The position numbers and the translations under genes are program-made. Below, one piece after another: positions 15,351 through 23,585 of a stretch of 45,487 nt of DNA. The DNA lies in the NCBI RefSeq assembly GCF_001429025.1, contig NZ_LMHT01000010.1:49141-94627 (forward strand), given 5' to 3'. The stretch's first letter is position 1, and each line of letters begins with the position of its first letter. The stretch comes from Phenylobacterium sp. Root700. GTDB lineage: Bacteria > Pseudomonadota > Alphaproteobacteria > Caulobacterales > Caulobacteraceae. Under the pieces are notes generated by a model, which saw only the letters and a list, made by a program, of their open reading frames with translations, was not told the DNA's origin and made no database searches.

Positions 15351-16367
15351 ATGATGGACGCTCAGGGCGGCCCGCGAACTATCGCGGCTACGATGACGTG
15401 GATTGAGCGGACCACCAATAGGGCCACGCGAGATCGGGCGCGGAAGGAACGCGCGACGGCCAAGCGCGGGACCTCGCCGGAATTGGCGGCGCGCTACGAG
15501 GCCCTGTTCGAACAACTGACCCGCGCTCACTGCGTGCGCTACCAGAGGATCAACTGGCCCGAGATCGCCGAGTCCGGCCTGGTCGAGCCGGCGGTCAAGG
15601 CCGACGCGCTGGAGCGCAAGGCCCGCCGCGCCTTGGCCAACTACAATCCAGGCGTCATCGACAGCCTGTTCGGTCTTGGCGCCGAACGCCGCCGGACCCT
15701 GGCCGAAAAGGTGCTGGCGGCGGCCAAGAAGGACGCGGAGCTCTTCGCCAAGGCCAAGCGCAACGCCCAGGTTCACAATCTCGACGTCCAGCTGGCGGCG
15801 GGGGTCGTGGCGCTCGACTTCGCCTCCATCGAAGCGGCCTTGCAGACTCATTTTCCGGCCGATGACCTGCGGCCCGCCCTGGAGGGGGTGGCCATCGACA
15901 TGTCGCCGTCCGGCAAGCTGGTGGTCCATGTCGACATGCTGGAGCTCGACGCCTTGCCCGACGAGAGCGTGGGCCTGGGCGAGGGCGGCCGCGCCGTTCA
16001 TGCGCTGATCACGCCGACCGCGCGGCACGAGTTTCACTTGGCCAATGTCTGCTCGGCGATCCTGCGGGTGGCCGTCGAGGTGATGTCGGTCGTGCCCATT
16101 GAGAGCATCGAGGTCCTGGGCCGATGCGTGCCCGCGACCGCCAAGGGGCCGGCCGATCCGCAGCCGATCATGTATGTGCGGATTTCACACCAGGCGCTCA
16201 GCGCCATGGACCTGCGCCGCATGGAGCCGGTCTCGACGGTTACGGCGATGGGCGGCCGGATCAATTGGGATATCGGGCGTGGCTTTGCCCCGATCCAGAT
16301 CGAGGATCTGGCGCTCGCCGCGCCGCGCCAGCCGCCGCAGGCTGAGCCTTTAGCTGCGCCAGCGTAG
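15351..16367 (+). CDS. Hypothetical protein (338 aa) with basic helical N-terminus
   Basis: I do not recognise a family. A strong GGGGGGA site precedes two adjacent ATGs (15351, 15354). Residues 10-45 are very basic (WIERTTNRATRDRARKERAT), residues 45-150 helical and charged with an Ala/Lys-rich amphipathic stretch, and residues 165-330 look like a mixed alpha/beta domain with beta strands (KLVVHVDMLELDAL, PIMYVRISHQAL). There is no signal or membrane segment, so it is cytoplasmic, possibly nucleic-acid- or membrane-surface-associated. The last 18 bases overlap the end of the convergent Rieske gene. Codon use is normal for the region. Confidence 0.75.
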   Translation: MMDAQGGPRTIAATMTWIERTTNRATRDRARKERATAKRGTSPELAARYEALFEQLTRAHCVRYQRINWPEIAESGLVEPAVKADALERKARRALANYNPGVIDSLFGLGAERRRTLAEKVLAAAKKDAELFAKAKRNAQVHNLDVQLAAGVVALDFASIEAALQTHFPADDLRPALEGVAIDMSPSGKLVVHVDMLELDALPDESVGLGEGGRAVHALITPTARHEFHLANVCSAILRVAVEVMSVVPIESIEVLGRCVPATAKGPADPQPIMYVRISHQALSAMDLRRMEPVSTVTAMGGRINWDIGRGFAPIQIEDLALAAPRQPPQAEPLAAPA

Positions 16368-17456
16368 GGTGGCGGCTTCCACGGGGTTGGCGAACGGCCG
16401 GCCGGCCTGGCGGCTGGCGGTCCATTCGCGCTTGAGCTGCTGGTACCACTTGGCCTGACGATCGGCGTCGTCGATCCACAGCAGGGCCGGATCGTAGCGC
16501 AGGCCCTCGTTCTGCAGGTTCACCATGTCGCCGTCCTGGCGCAGGAAGGCCCGCGCGCCGGCGGCGATGAACGGCTTCAGCAACAGGAACGCCGGGTGAT
16601 CGGACCAGACGATCTGGGTGATCTTGGTCTTGGCGTCGTTGATCGGGGTCAGGCAGGTCAGCGACAGCACCTGGCGCTGGCCGACCGTCACATGCTCCCA
16701 GCGCATGCCGGGGATGCGGAAGGTGATCTCGGTCAGCGGCTCGCCGCCAAGGATGGCGTAGGCGCGGCTGTTCTTCGATGGCTCATGGCGGACCATGGCG
16801 AAGCCCTGTTCGCGCGGCTCGAACTTCTTGGCCTTCTCGTGCTGGCTCTTGGCCGAGCGCCACCACCACTGCTGATGCACATAGGGGCCGTGGGCCGGGT
16901 CCATCAGGCCGACCACCGCGTGGTCGATATGGGCGTCGAACTCCATGCGGTCGACCAGCTTGGGCCCGCCGCCGACCACGCCGGGGAAGACCGGCGGCGG
17001 CTCGGAGGGCTCGCCGGTGAAGCGCGGATCGGAACTGATCCAGACGAACACCAGGCCCTGGCTCTCGGCGGCCGGATAGTTGCGGACCCGGATGCGGCTG
17101 ACATCCATCGGCTGGTCGTCGACCAGCGAGGGGATCGCGGCGCAGGCGCCGTCGGTGCGGAACCGCCAGCCGTGATAGGGGCACTCGACGCTTTCGCCGC
17201 CATCGGGCTCGGAGGTCAGCTTGCCCGCCGACAGCGGCGCGGCCCGGTGCGGACAGATGTCCTTCAGCGCATAGACCTTACCGGCCCGGTCGCGGCCCAG
17301 CAGCACCGGCTCGCCCAGCAGCTCATAGCGTTGCAGCTTGCCGGCCTTCAGGTCGCTGGAGAGCGCCGCGAAGTACCAGATGTCGTGCAGGAACCCGCGG
17401 CCGAACTTGCTGTCGACGGCGGGCGTGCGGGCTTGTTTGGTGTCGCCGTCGGCCAT
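16350..17456 (-). CDS. Rieske-type aromatic ring-hydroxylating oxygenase, alpha subunit
   Basis: A 368-residue oxygenase. The Rieske [2Fe-2S] centre is coordinated by C68/H70 and C92/H95 (CPHRAAPL and CPYHGW). The C-terminal catalytic domain contains the mononuclear-iron site region DHAVVGLMDPAHGPYVHQQW, with two His spaced by four residues. This class resembles oxygenases acting on aromatic or sterol-like substrates; no beta subunit, ferredoxin or reductase gene is adjacent. It follows the GH13 gene after an 18-base gap and has its own AGAGG site, so it is the last gene of a clpP-like - GH13 - Rieske run. Confidence 0.9.
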   Translation of the reverse strand: MADGDTKQARTPAVDSKFGRGFLHDIWYFAALSSDLKAGKLQRYELLGEPVLLGRDRAGKVYALKDICPHRAAPLSAGKLTSEPDGGESVECPYHGWRFRTDGACAAIPSLVDDQPMDVSRIRVRNYPAAESQGLVFVWISSDPRFTGEPSEPPPVFPGVVGGGPKLVDRMEFDAHIDHAVVGLMDPAHGPYVHQQWWWRSAKSQHEKAKKFEPREQGFAMVRHEPSKNSRAYAILGGEPLTEITFRIPGMRWEHVTVGQRQVLSLTCLTPINDAKTKITQIVWSDHPAFLLLKPFIAAGARAFLRQDGDMVNLQNEGLRYDPALLWIDDADRQAKWYQQLKREWTASRQAGRPFANPVEAATLRWRS

Positions 17457-17474
17457 GGGACCTCTTCTAGCGCG

Positions 17475-19091
17475 TCAAGCCAGCCGCAGGAACCGGGCGG
17501 CGTGAGGTCCGAGATGAAGGGCCGCGCCGTCGAGTGTCGCTTCGCCGGTCGAGGGCGTGAGTATCTCGCCGCCGGCCAGCCGTTCGTCGCCGAAGATGGC
17601 CGGCGCGGCGCTCATGTTGAACACGCAGGCGATGCGCGTCGCGCCCTCATAGCGGATGAAGGCCAGCACCGGCTCGGGCGTGGTGATCATCTCGATCTCG
17701 CCGGTGGTCAGGGCGGGCGTGGCCTTCCGCAGCGCGATCATGGCGCGTGAGAAGGCCAGGGTGGAGACCGGATCGGCGTCTTGGCTCGCCGCCGACAGGC
17801 CGGCGTGCTCCGGCGCGGCGGGCAGCCAGGGCTTGGCCGTTGAGAAGCCCAGGTTGGGGTCTTCCGTCCAGGGCATCGGGGTGCGTGAACCGTCGCGGCC
17901 CTTGGAGATCGGCCAATAGAGGTCGCCGACCGGATCGCGGATTTCCTCGCGGGTCAGGCTGCGGGCCTCGGGCAGGCCCAGTTCCTCGCCCTGATAGAGC
18001 AGGGTCGTGCCCTTCAGGCTGAGCAGCAGGGCCAGCATCAGCCGGGCCACATCCTCGCCGCCGCCGAACCGGCTGGCGGTGCGCGCGATGTCGTGGTTGC
18101 AGAGCGAGATGCAGGGCCAGTGGCCAGGAAAGCGGCCGAGCGTCTCGTAGTGCTCGCGGAACACCTGGGCGGCCAGCTTGCGGGCGTGCAGCAGCACGAA
18201 GGTGTAGGCCGAGTGCAGGCCGTCCTGCGGCGTGCAATAGGCCCCGCAGCGTTCCTCCTCCTCGGAGAACTCGCCGAACACGAACCGCTCGCCCTGGCCG
18301 TCGCCATTGTGGGCGTCGACCCGGCGGCGGATCACGTCCAGCAGCGGGATGTTCTGCGGCAGATTGGAGTCGTGCAGGTGGCGCTGCATCTCGCTGGCGT
18401 GGGACCAGTGATGGCGGGTGCGCTCAGCCGGCGGCACGGCCGGATTGTCGGTAAGCGCGTCGTCGTGGAGGAAGGTGCCGGCGACGTCGAGCCGAAAGCC
18501 GTCGATCCCCTTGGCCAGCCAGAAGTCCAGCACCTTCAGCGCCGCCTCCTGGGCGTTCGGCTGGCGCCAGTTCAGCTTCGGCTGCTGGCGCAGGAACTTG
18601 TGGTGATAGTGCTGGCGCCGCGCCGGCTGATAGGCCCAGGCCGGGCCGCCGAACACCGACAGCCAGTTGTTGGGCGCGGTCCCGTCCTCGGCCGGATCGG
18701 CCCAGACGTACCAGTCGGCCTTCTCGCCATCGGCCCCGCCGTCGCGGCTGTCAGCGAACCAGGGATGTTCGTCGGAGGTGTGGGCCAGAACCTCGTCCAG
18801 CATGACCTTCAGGCCGCGGGCATGGGCGGCGGCGACCAGGGCCTCTAGGTCGCCCAACGTCCCGTAGTCGGGATGGACGCCCTCATAGTCGGAGATGTCG
18901 TAACCCCAGTCGCGGTTGGGCGAGGGGTGAATGGGCGAGAGCCAGACGGCGTCGACGCCAAGGCTCTCGATGTAGTCCAGTTTGGCCAGGACGCCCTTCA
19001 GGTCGCCGTGGCCGTCGCCGTCCGAGTCGAAGAAGCTGCGGACATAGACATGGTAGACGACCGCGCCCTTCCACCAGGGCGCGGTCACCAC
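17475..19091 (-). CDS. GH13 alpha-glucosidase
   Basis: A 538-residue (alpha/beta)8-barrel glycoside hydrolase of family 13, oligo-1,6-glucosidase/alpha-glucosidase type. Catalytic residues by motif: nucleophile Asp about 202 (DGFRLDVAGTF), acid/base Glu about 274 (FVFGEFSEEE) and the transition-state Asp about 334 (SLCNHDIART). The N-terminal YHVYVRSFFDSDGDGHGDLK matches the calcium/loop region. No signal peptide, so it cleaves imported oligosaccharides in the cytoplasm. Start is one of two adjacent GTGs (19091), 1 base after the ClpP-like stop codon with GAGG inside that gene, so it is translated from the same message. Confidence 0.93.
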   Translation of the reverse strand: MVTAPWWKGAVVYHVYVRSFFDSDGDGHGDLKGVLAKLDYIESLGVDAVWLSPIHPSPNRDWGYDISDYEGVHPDYGTLGDLEALVAAAHARGLKVMLDEVLAHTSDEHPWFADSRDGGADGEKADWYVWADPAEDGTAPNNWLSVFGGPAWAYQPARRQHYHHKFLRQQPKLNWRQPNAQEAALKVLDFWLAKGIDGFRLDVAGTFLHDDALTDNPAVPPAERTRHHWSHASEMQRHLHDSNLPQNIPLLDVIRRRVDAHNGDGQGERFVFGEFSEEEERCGAYCTPQDGLHSAYTFVLLHARKLAAQVFREHYETLGRFPGHWPCISLCNHDIARTASRFGGGEDVARLMLALLLSLKGTTLLYQGEELGLPEARSLTREEIRDPVGDLYWPISKGRDGSRTPMPWTEDPNLGFSTAKPWLPAAPEHAGLSAASQDADPVSTLAFSRAMIALRKATPALTTGEIEMITTPEPVLAFIRYEGATRIACVFNMSAAPAIFGDERLAGGEILTPSTGEATLDGAALHLGPHAARFLRLA

Positions 19092-19092
19092 C

Positions 19093-19704
19093 TTACGCCT
19101 CGCTGGCGTTATGGATGATCTTGGAGACCAGGCCGTACTCGACAGCGGCCTCGGCCCCCATCCAGAAGTTACGCTGGGTGTCCTTGACGATCTTGTCGTA
19201 GGGCTGGCCCGTCTCGGCGGCGATCATGCGGTTGACGCGCTCGCGCATCTTCACGATCTCCTCGGCCTCGATCTGGATGTCGCTGGCCTGGCCGCGCACA
19301 CCGCCCATGGGCTGGTGCAGCAGGAAGCGGGTGTTGGGCAGGCAGAGACGGTTTTCCTTCTTCGCGCCCAGGAAGATGCTGGCGCCGGCGCTGGCGACCC
19401 AGCCGGTGCCGATCACCTTCACCATCGGGCCGCAGAAGCGGATCATGTCGTGGATGGTGTCGCCGCTCTCGACGTGACCGCCGGGGGAGTTGATCACGAC
19501 CTTGATCGGTTGGTCGTTCTCGGCCGACAGCGCCAGGAGCTGGGCGGTGACCCGCTCGGCCAGCCGCATGTCGATTTCGCCGAACACCAGCACGGTGCGC
19601 GACTTGAACAACGCATTCTGGACGGGCCCAGACGTCATAGGCATGTCGGGCTTGCGGGCGTTCTCGTCGCCGTCGTCGTCTTCGTCCAGGCGCCAGTTAC
19701 GCAT
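19093..19704 (-). CDS. ClpP-family protease paralogue with Ser-His-Asn triad
   Basis: A 203-residue ClpP-fold protein. ATG at 19704 is chosen over a TTG five codons upstream because GGAG lies 9 bases before it. Ser105 (GWVASAGAS) and His130 (FLLHQP) of the catalytic triad are present, but the third position is Asn179 (DTQRNFWM), where housekeeping ClpP has Asp (DRDxFM). The first 25 residues are acidic and lack the usual propeptide. The handle region (RGQASDIQIEAEEIVKMRER) is conserved, so it should form ring assemblies. No clpX or clpA is adjacent. It is best read as a second ClpP isoform, not the main one. Confidence 0.88.
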   Translation of the reverse strand: MRNWRLDEDDDGDENARKPDMPMTSGPVQNALFKSRTVLVFGEIDMRLAERVTAQLLALSAENDQPIKVVINSPGGHVESGDTIHDMIRFCGPMVKVIGTGWVASAGASIFLGAKKENRLCLPNTRFLLHQPMGGVRGQASDIQIEAEEIVKMRERVNRMIAAETGQPYDKIVKDTQRNFWMGAEAAVEYGLVSKIIHNASEA

Positions 19705-19835
19705 AGGGGAGGTCTCCAATTCGGTAGGACCGGAACGTGCGATGCGCAGCGCCGGTTCGCAAGTGCCCGAGCGCTATGCGCAGGCGGTTATTGCTAAAGC
19801 TTGCCGGGTTTTGGTGATTTTCTCCGCCCGGCGAC

Positions 19836-20882
19836 CTAGCGCAGCTTCAGCGCCAGGATGACCAGCAGGGCCGAGACGCCCAGATGCACCAGCATGAAGC
19901 GCACCAGGACCTGGCTGTTGGACCAGCCCAGCTCCTTGCGGCAGTGATCGTGGAGCGGAAAACGGATACCGCCCAGGATCTTCAGGCCGAAAAAGCGCAT
20001 CAGCGCGACCTTCAGCAGGCCGGTGGCGCCGTTCAGCAGGATCACCGAGCCGATTAGCAACAGGAACAGGGGGTTGTTGGTCGCCACCACCAGCATGCCG
20101 ATCAGCAGGCCGATGGGCCGCGAGCCGGCGTCGCCCATCAGCACCAGGCTGGGCGTGGCGTTGTACCAGAGGTAGCCGCCGATCGCCCCGACCATCAGGA
20201 AGGCCATGATCGCCCAGCTCGCGCCTTCGCGATTGCCGGGGATGTTCAGGTGTTGGGCGACGACCTCGTTGCCGACCACCGCATAGAGCAGGCCGCCCAG
20301 CAGCAGGATGGCCGTGCCGGTCAGGCTGCCGGACACCCCGTCCACTCCGTCCGAGCAGTTGGTGGCGTTGATGGCCAGCCAGATCATGCCGGTGGCCACC
20401 GGGATGGCGATCCACGGGGCCAGGACGATGACGCCTTTCCAGCCGGGCAGCCAGATGGTCGCCGGCGCCAGGGCGTAGATCACCATCGAGGCGCCCAGCG
20501 CGATGGCCAGGTCCATGACCGCGAGCTGGTACTCGGTGAAGCCGCCGCGACGGTCGTCGAAATAGCCGACCAGCATGGCGGCGATGACGAAGGGCAGGGT
20601 CAGCAGGCTGCGCGCGCCGAACGGCACGAAGATCAGCGATGCGATGCAAAAGATGCTGACGAAGACCAGGCCGGCGCTCAGCGGCTTGCCGACGCTTTGG
20701 TCGGCGTTGACCGCGAAGGCGCGGCCACGGTCCGTGGGGAGTTTCGACCAGACCCGGGGCAGGACGATCCAGGTGGTCAGGGCGGTGAAGGCGAAGCCGA
20801 TCGCCGCGAGAAAGAAGAACGAGTTGAAGAGCCGCAGCGGCCCCCAGGCGTCGCCGAATGCGGCGTAGATCCAGTTCAGCAT
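19836..20882 (-). CDS. MraY-like phospho-N-acetylmuramoyl-pentapeptide transferase paralogue
   Basis: A 348-residue polytopic membrane protein (about 10 helices) of the polyprenyl-phosphate N-acetylhexosamine-1-phosphate transferase superfamily. Catalytic acidic residues are kept: D109-D110 (GYFDDRRGG), N175/D178/D181 (NCSDGVDG) and D251 (MGDAGS). MraY-like features include the late LGWSNSQVLVRF segment. However, the HHH motif of MraY is H311-D312-H313, and the gene stands outside any mur/fts cluster. It may transfer a sugar phosphate other than MurNAc-pentapeptide, or be a second MraY. It lies 131 bases upstream of the ClpP-like gene on the same strand. Confidence 0.85.
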   Translation of the reverse strand: MLNWIYAAFGDAWGPLRLFNSFFFLAAIGFAFTALTTWIVLPRVWSKLPTDRGRAFAVNADQSVGKPLSAGLVFVSIFCIASLIFVPFGARSLLTLPFVIAAMLVGYFDDRRGGFTEYQLAVMDLAIALGASMVIYALAPATIWLPGWKGVIVLAPWIAIPVATGMIWLAINATNCSDGVDGVSGSLTGTAILLLGGLLYAVVGNEVVAQHLNIPGNREGASWAIMAFLMVGAIGGYLWYNATPSLVLMGDAGSRPIGLLIGMLVVATNNPLFLLLIGSVILLNGATGLLKVALMRFFGLKILGGIRFPLHDHCRKELGWSNSQVLVRFMLVHLGVSALLVILALKLR

Positions 20883-20975
20883 GAAGACGACGTCCGGCGC
20901 GGTGGAGTGAACTCGGGATTTCCACCAATCCGCGGCCGCTGTCGACCAGGCAAGGGCGACAGCGACATCACGTCC

Positions 20976-22451
20976 TCAGCCCGCGGCGGTGGCGATCAGC
21001 CGGGCGTAGAACTGCACCGCCAGGTCGAGGTTCTCCAGCGTCATGTGCTCGTTCGTGCCGTGGATCATCTGGGTGTCCTTCAGCGCGAACTTCATCGGCT
21101 GGAAGCGGTAGACGTCCTTGGCCACCGGCTCCAGGTAGCGGCTGTCGGTGCCGGCGGTGACCAGGCCCGGCGCGACCGGCGCCTTGGCCATGTCGCCGGC
21201 CAGGGCGGCGATCACCTTCCAGCTGTCGGAACTGGTGGAGGAGACCGGCGAGGGCTCGTCCGGGGCTTTCAGCCAGGTGATGTCGACCGGCAGGTCGCCG
21301 ACCGCGGCCTTGACGTGGGCCAGCACGCCCGCGGCGGTGTCGCCGGGCGCGATGCGATAGTTGATCCAGGCGGTGGCGTCCTGCGGCAGGACGTTTTCCT
21401 TGGGGCTGCCCTTCAGCATGGTCGGGGCGATGGTGGTGTGCAGCAGGGCCGCGCCGGCCGGGGTGGCGGCGGTCTGCTTGACGATCATCTTCTCGAACAG
21501 CCAGCGGTTGGCGACAGCCATCCGGATCACCCAGGACCCCTTGGGCGCCAGCACCTCCAGCATCCCCGCGCCGGGACCGTCCAGCTTCATCGGGAACTGG
21601 GCGTCGGTGATCTTCACCAGCGCCTTGGAGAGCGTGATCACGCCGCCGGAATCGGCGGGCGGCGCGGAGGAGTGCCCGCCGACCGCCTTGGCGACGACCT
21701 GCATCGTCCCGTAGCCCTTCTCGCCGACCCCGATCAGCGCGACCGGGCCGCCGGTGACGGGATTGTCGGCGATGATCGCCATGCCTTCGTCCAGCACAAA
21801 GTCGGCGGTGATCCCACGCGATTTCAGCAGGGCGGCGGCGGCGCGGGCGCCTTGGCCGCGCACTTCCTCGTCATGGGTCGAGACGATGATGACGGTGCGG
21901 CGCGGCTTGAAGCCCTTGGCGGCCAGGGCCTCGGCGCCTTCGAACAGGGTGACCAGCGAGCCCTTGTCGTCGATGGCGCCGCGACCCCAGACCGCGCCCT
22001 CGGCGATCACGCCCTCGAACGGCGGGTGCTTCCAGTCCTTCTCGGTGCCGGGCGTCACCGGCACCACGTCCTGGTGGGCCATCAGCACGATGGGGGGCAG
22101 GCTCGGGTCCGAACCTTTCCAGGTGTAGACCAGGGTGTGGTCGGAGATGACCTCGCGGCTCATGGCGGCGTGGGCGGCGGGATAGGTGGTCTGCAGCCAG
22201 GCCTGCAGCTTGTCCCATTCGGGCGGTTGGTCGGCGGCCTTGTCCTGGTGGCTGACGGTCTGGAACCGGATCGCTTGGGCCAGATGGTCGGCGGCCTTGG
22301 CGGCGTCGACCACGACCGGCGGGGCCAGTTTCACCTGGGTGAGGTCGGCCGACGAGGGGGCCTTGTAGGTGACCGTCCGGACCGCGACGACGGCGGCCAG
22401 GATCACCAGCAGTCCGACCAGTCCCAGCGCGAGCTTGCCGATGAGTTTCAT
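20976..22451 (-). CDS. Membrane-anchored M20 family metallopeptidase (carboxypeptidase S-like)
   Basis: A 491-residue zinc peptidase with an N-terminal membrane anchor or signal (residues 5-25). Metal-ligand motifs: LMAHQDVVPV (His, first Asp), GRGAIDDKGSL (bridging Asp) and STHDEEVRGQGA (catalytic and metal Glu). The insertion domain follows (about 250-370). The CPS1-like subgroup hydrolyses short peptides or N-acyl amino acids; here probably in the periplasm. It is upstream of the MraY-like gene with a 93-base gap and has no ribosome-binding overlap, so co-transcription is possible but unproven. Confidence 0.92.
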   Translation of the reverse strand: MKLIGKLALGLVGLLVILAAVVAVRTVTYKAPSSADLTQVKLAPPVVVDAAKAADHLAQAIRFQTVSHQDKAADQPPEWDKLQAWLQTTYPAAHAAMSREVISDHTLVYTWKGSDPSLPPIVLMAHQDVVPVTPGTEKDWKHPPFEGVIAEGAVWGRGAIDDKGSLVTLFEGAEALAAKGFKPRRTVIIVSTHDEEVRGQGARAAAALLKSRGITADFVLDEGMAIIADNPVTGGPVALIGVGEKGYGTMQVVAKAVGGHSSAPPADSGGVITLSKALVKITDAQFPMKLDGPGAGMLEVLAPKGSWVIRMAVANRWLFEKMIVKQTAATPAGAALLHTTIAPTMLKGSPKENVLPQDATAWINYRIAPGDTAAGVLAHVKAAVGDLPVDITWLKAPDEPSPVSSTSSDSWKVIAALAGDMAKAPVAPGLVTAGTDSRYLEPVAKDVYRFQPMKFALKDTQMIHGTNEHMTLENLDLAVQFYARLIATAAG

Positions 22452-22536
22452 GTATTTCTCCCCAACCCGCGCTGACCATAGGGCGGCGCCCCAGGGGAAG
22501 AAAAGCCCGCTGAAGCCGTCCTTGCGTTGATCGTCC

Positions 22537-23502
22537 TCAGAGCGAGGCGAGCCAGGGCAGCAGGCGGGCGTTGACCTCTTCCGGCCGCTCCTGCTGGGTC
22601 CAGTGGCCGCAGCCGGGCAGGATGTCGGCGCCGCGCAGGTCGGTCATCTCCGCGCCCATGATCGACACCAGATCGCCGCGCCCCAGCATGCTGAGCACCA
22701 GGTCGCGCTCGCCGCCGACGAACAGCGACGGCTGGTGGATCTTCTTGCCCTCGAACTTCGAGAGATATTCGAAGTCGCGCTGGTGGTTGCGGTAGCGGTT
22801 CAGCGGGCCGCGGAAGCCGGACCGCTCAAACTCGGCCACGTAGTAGTCGAGGTCGGCGTTCGTCAGCCAGGCCGGGAACGGGTTGGGATCGACCAGGCCC
22901 TGCAGCAGGGTGGCGCCGTGCGGCTTGTCATTGGGCCAGGTCCCATCGGGGGCGTCGCCGCTGATCGCGTAGTAGAATTTGCGCAGGGAATCTCGCGGGT
23001 TGGCTTCCAGCTCTGCCTCGGCCGCGCCGACGTTCTGGAACCAGGCCTGGTAGAAGAACTTGCCGCGGCTGGTGAAGACGGTCTCGATCAGGTCGCTGAA
23101 CGGGCGCTTGGGGACGCCGGTATAGGGCACCGACAGGCCGGCCACCGCCCGCACCCGGTCGGGGCGGATCAGGGCGGTGTTCCAGACGATGGGCGCCCCC
23201 CAGTCATGGCCGATCAGCACGGCGGTCTTGTCTGGGCTCAACGCCTCGATGACGCCGGCCACGTCGGCGACCATGTGCTCCATGTCATAAGCTTCAATCG
23301 GCTCGGGGCGCGAGGAGCCGCCATAGCCGCGCACGTCGATGGCGCAGGCGGTGAAGCCGGCCGCCGCGATCGGCCCCATCTGGTGACGCCAGCTGTACCA
23401 GCTCTCCGGGAAGCCATGGACCATCACGACCAGCGGCCCCTCGCCCTGCACGACGGCGCGCAGGCTGACGTCGGGCAGGTCGATGGTTCGGAAATTCGGC
23501 AT
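22537..23502 (-). CDS. Alpha/beta hydrolase, epoxide-hydrolase-like
   Basis: A 321-residue hydrolase. The oxyanion motif is VHGFPESWYSWRHQM (HGxP) and the nucleophile elbow is LIGHDWGAPIVW, with Asp rather than Ser, as in soluble epoxide hydrolases and haloalkane dehalogenases. The catalytic His lies in LPGCGHWTQQERPEEV near the C-terminus, and a cap domain of about 100 residues sits between. The HGFPESWYSWRHQ start and Tyr-rich cap favour epoxide hydrolase. It is divergent from the SDR gene; the 83 bases between hold a perfect palindrome. Confidence 0.9.
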   Translation of the reverse strand: MPNFRTIDLPDVSLRAVVQGEGPLVVMVHGFPESWYSWRHQMGPIAAAGFTACAIDVRGYGGSSRPEPIEAYDMEHMVADVAGVIEALSPDKTAVLIGHDWGAPIVWNTALIRPDRVRAVAGLSVPYTGVPKRPFSDLIETVFTSRGKFFYQAWFQNVGAAEAELEANPRDSLRKFYYAISGDAPDGTWPNDKPHGATLLQGLVDPNPFPAWLTNADLDYYVAEFERSGFRGPLNRYRNHQRDFEYLSKFEGKKIHQPSLFVGGERDLVLSMLGRGDLVSIMGAEMTDLRGADILPGCGHWTQQERPEEVNARLLPWLASL

Positions 23503-23560
23503 GGCGCGCTCCAGCTTGACCTAGCGTCGCCCTGTACGGCAAATGGCGACGCATAAAATC

Positions 23561-23572
23561 AAACACGTGTTT
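23561..23572. promoter_or_regulatory. Perfect palindrome AAACACGTGTTT in divergent promoter
   Basis: A 12-base perfect palindrome between the divergent epoxide-hydrolase-like gene (start 23502) and SDR gene (start 23586). The form AAAC-N4-GTTT resembles the motif bound by PsrA-type TetR repressors of fatty-acid genes. It is 13 bases upstream of the SDR start codon, overlapping where RNA polymerase would act. The regulator is not identified. Confidence 0.5.
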
Positions 23573-23585
23573 TAGAGGGAACGCT

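Noticed and set aside
20250..22475. 741-codon plus-strand frame over the MraY-like and M20 genes
   Set aside because: Antisense shadow with Gly/Asp/Gln/Arg-rich, motif-free sequence; both minus-strand genes have catalytic motifs.
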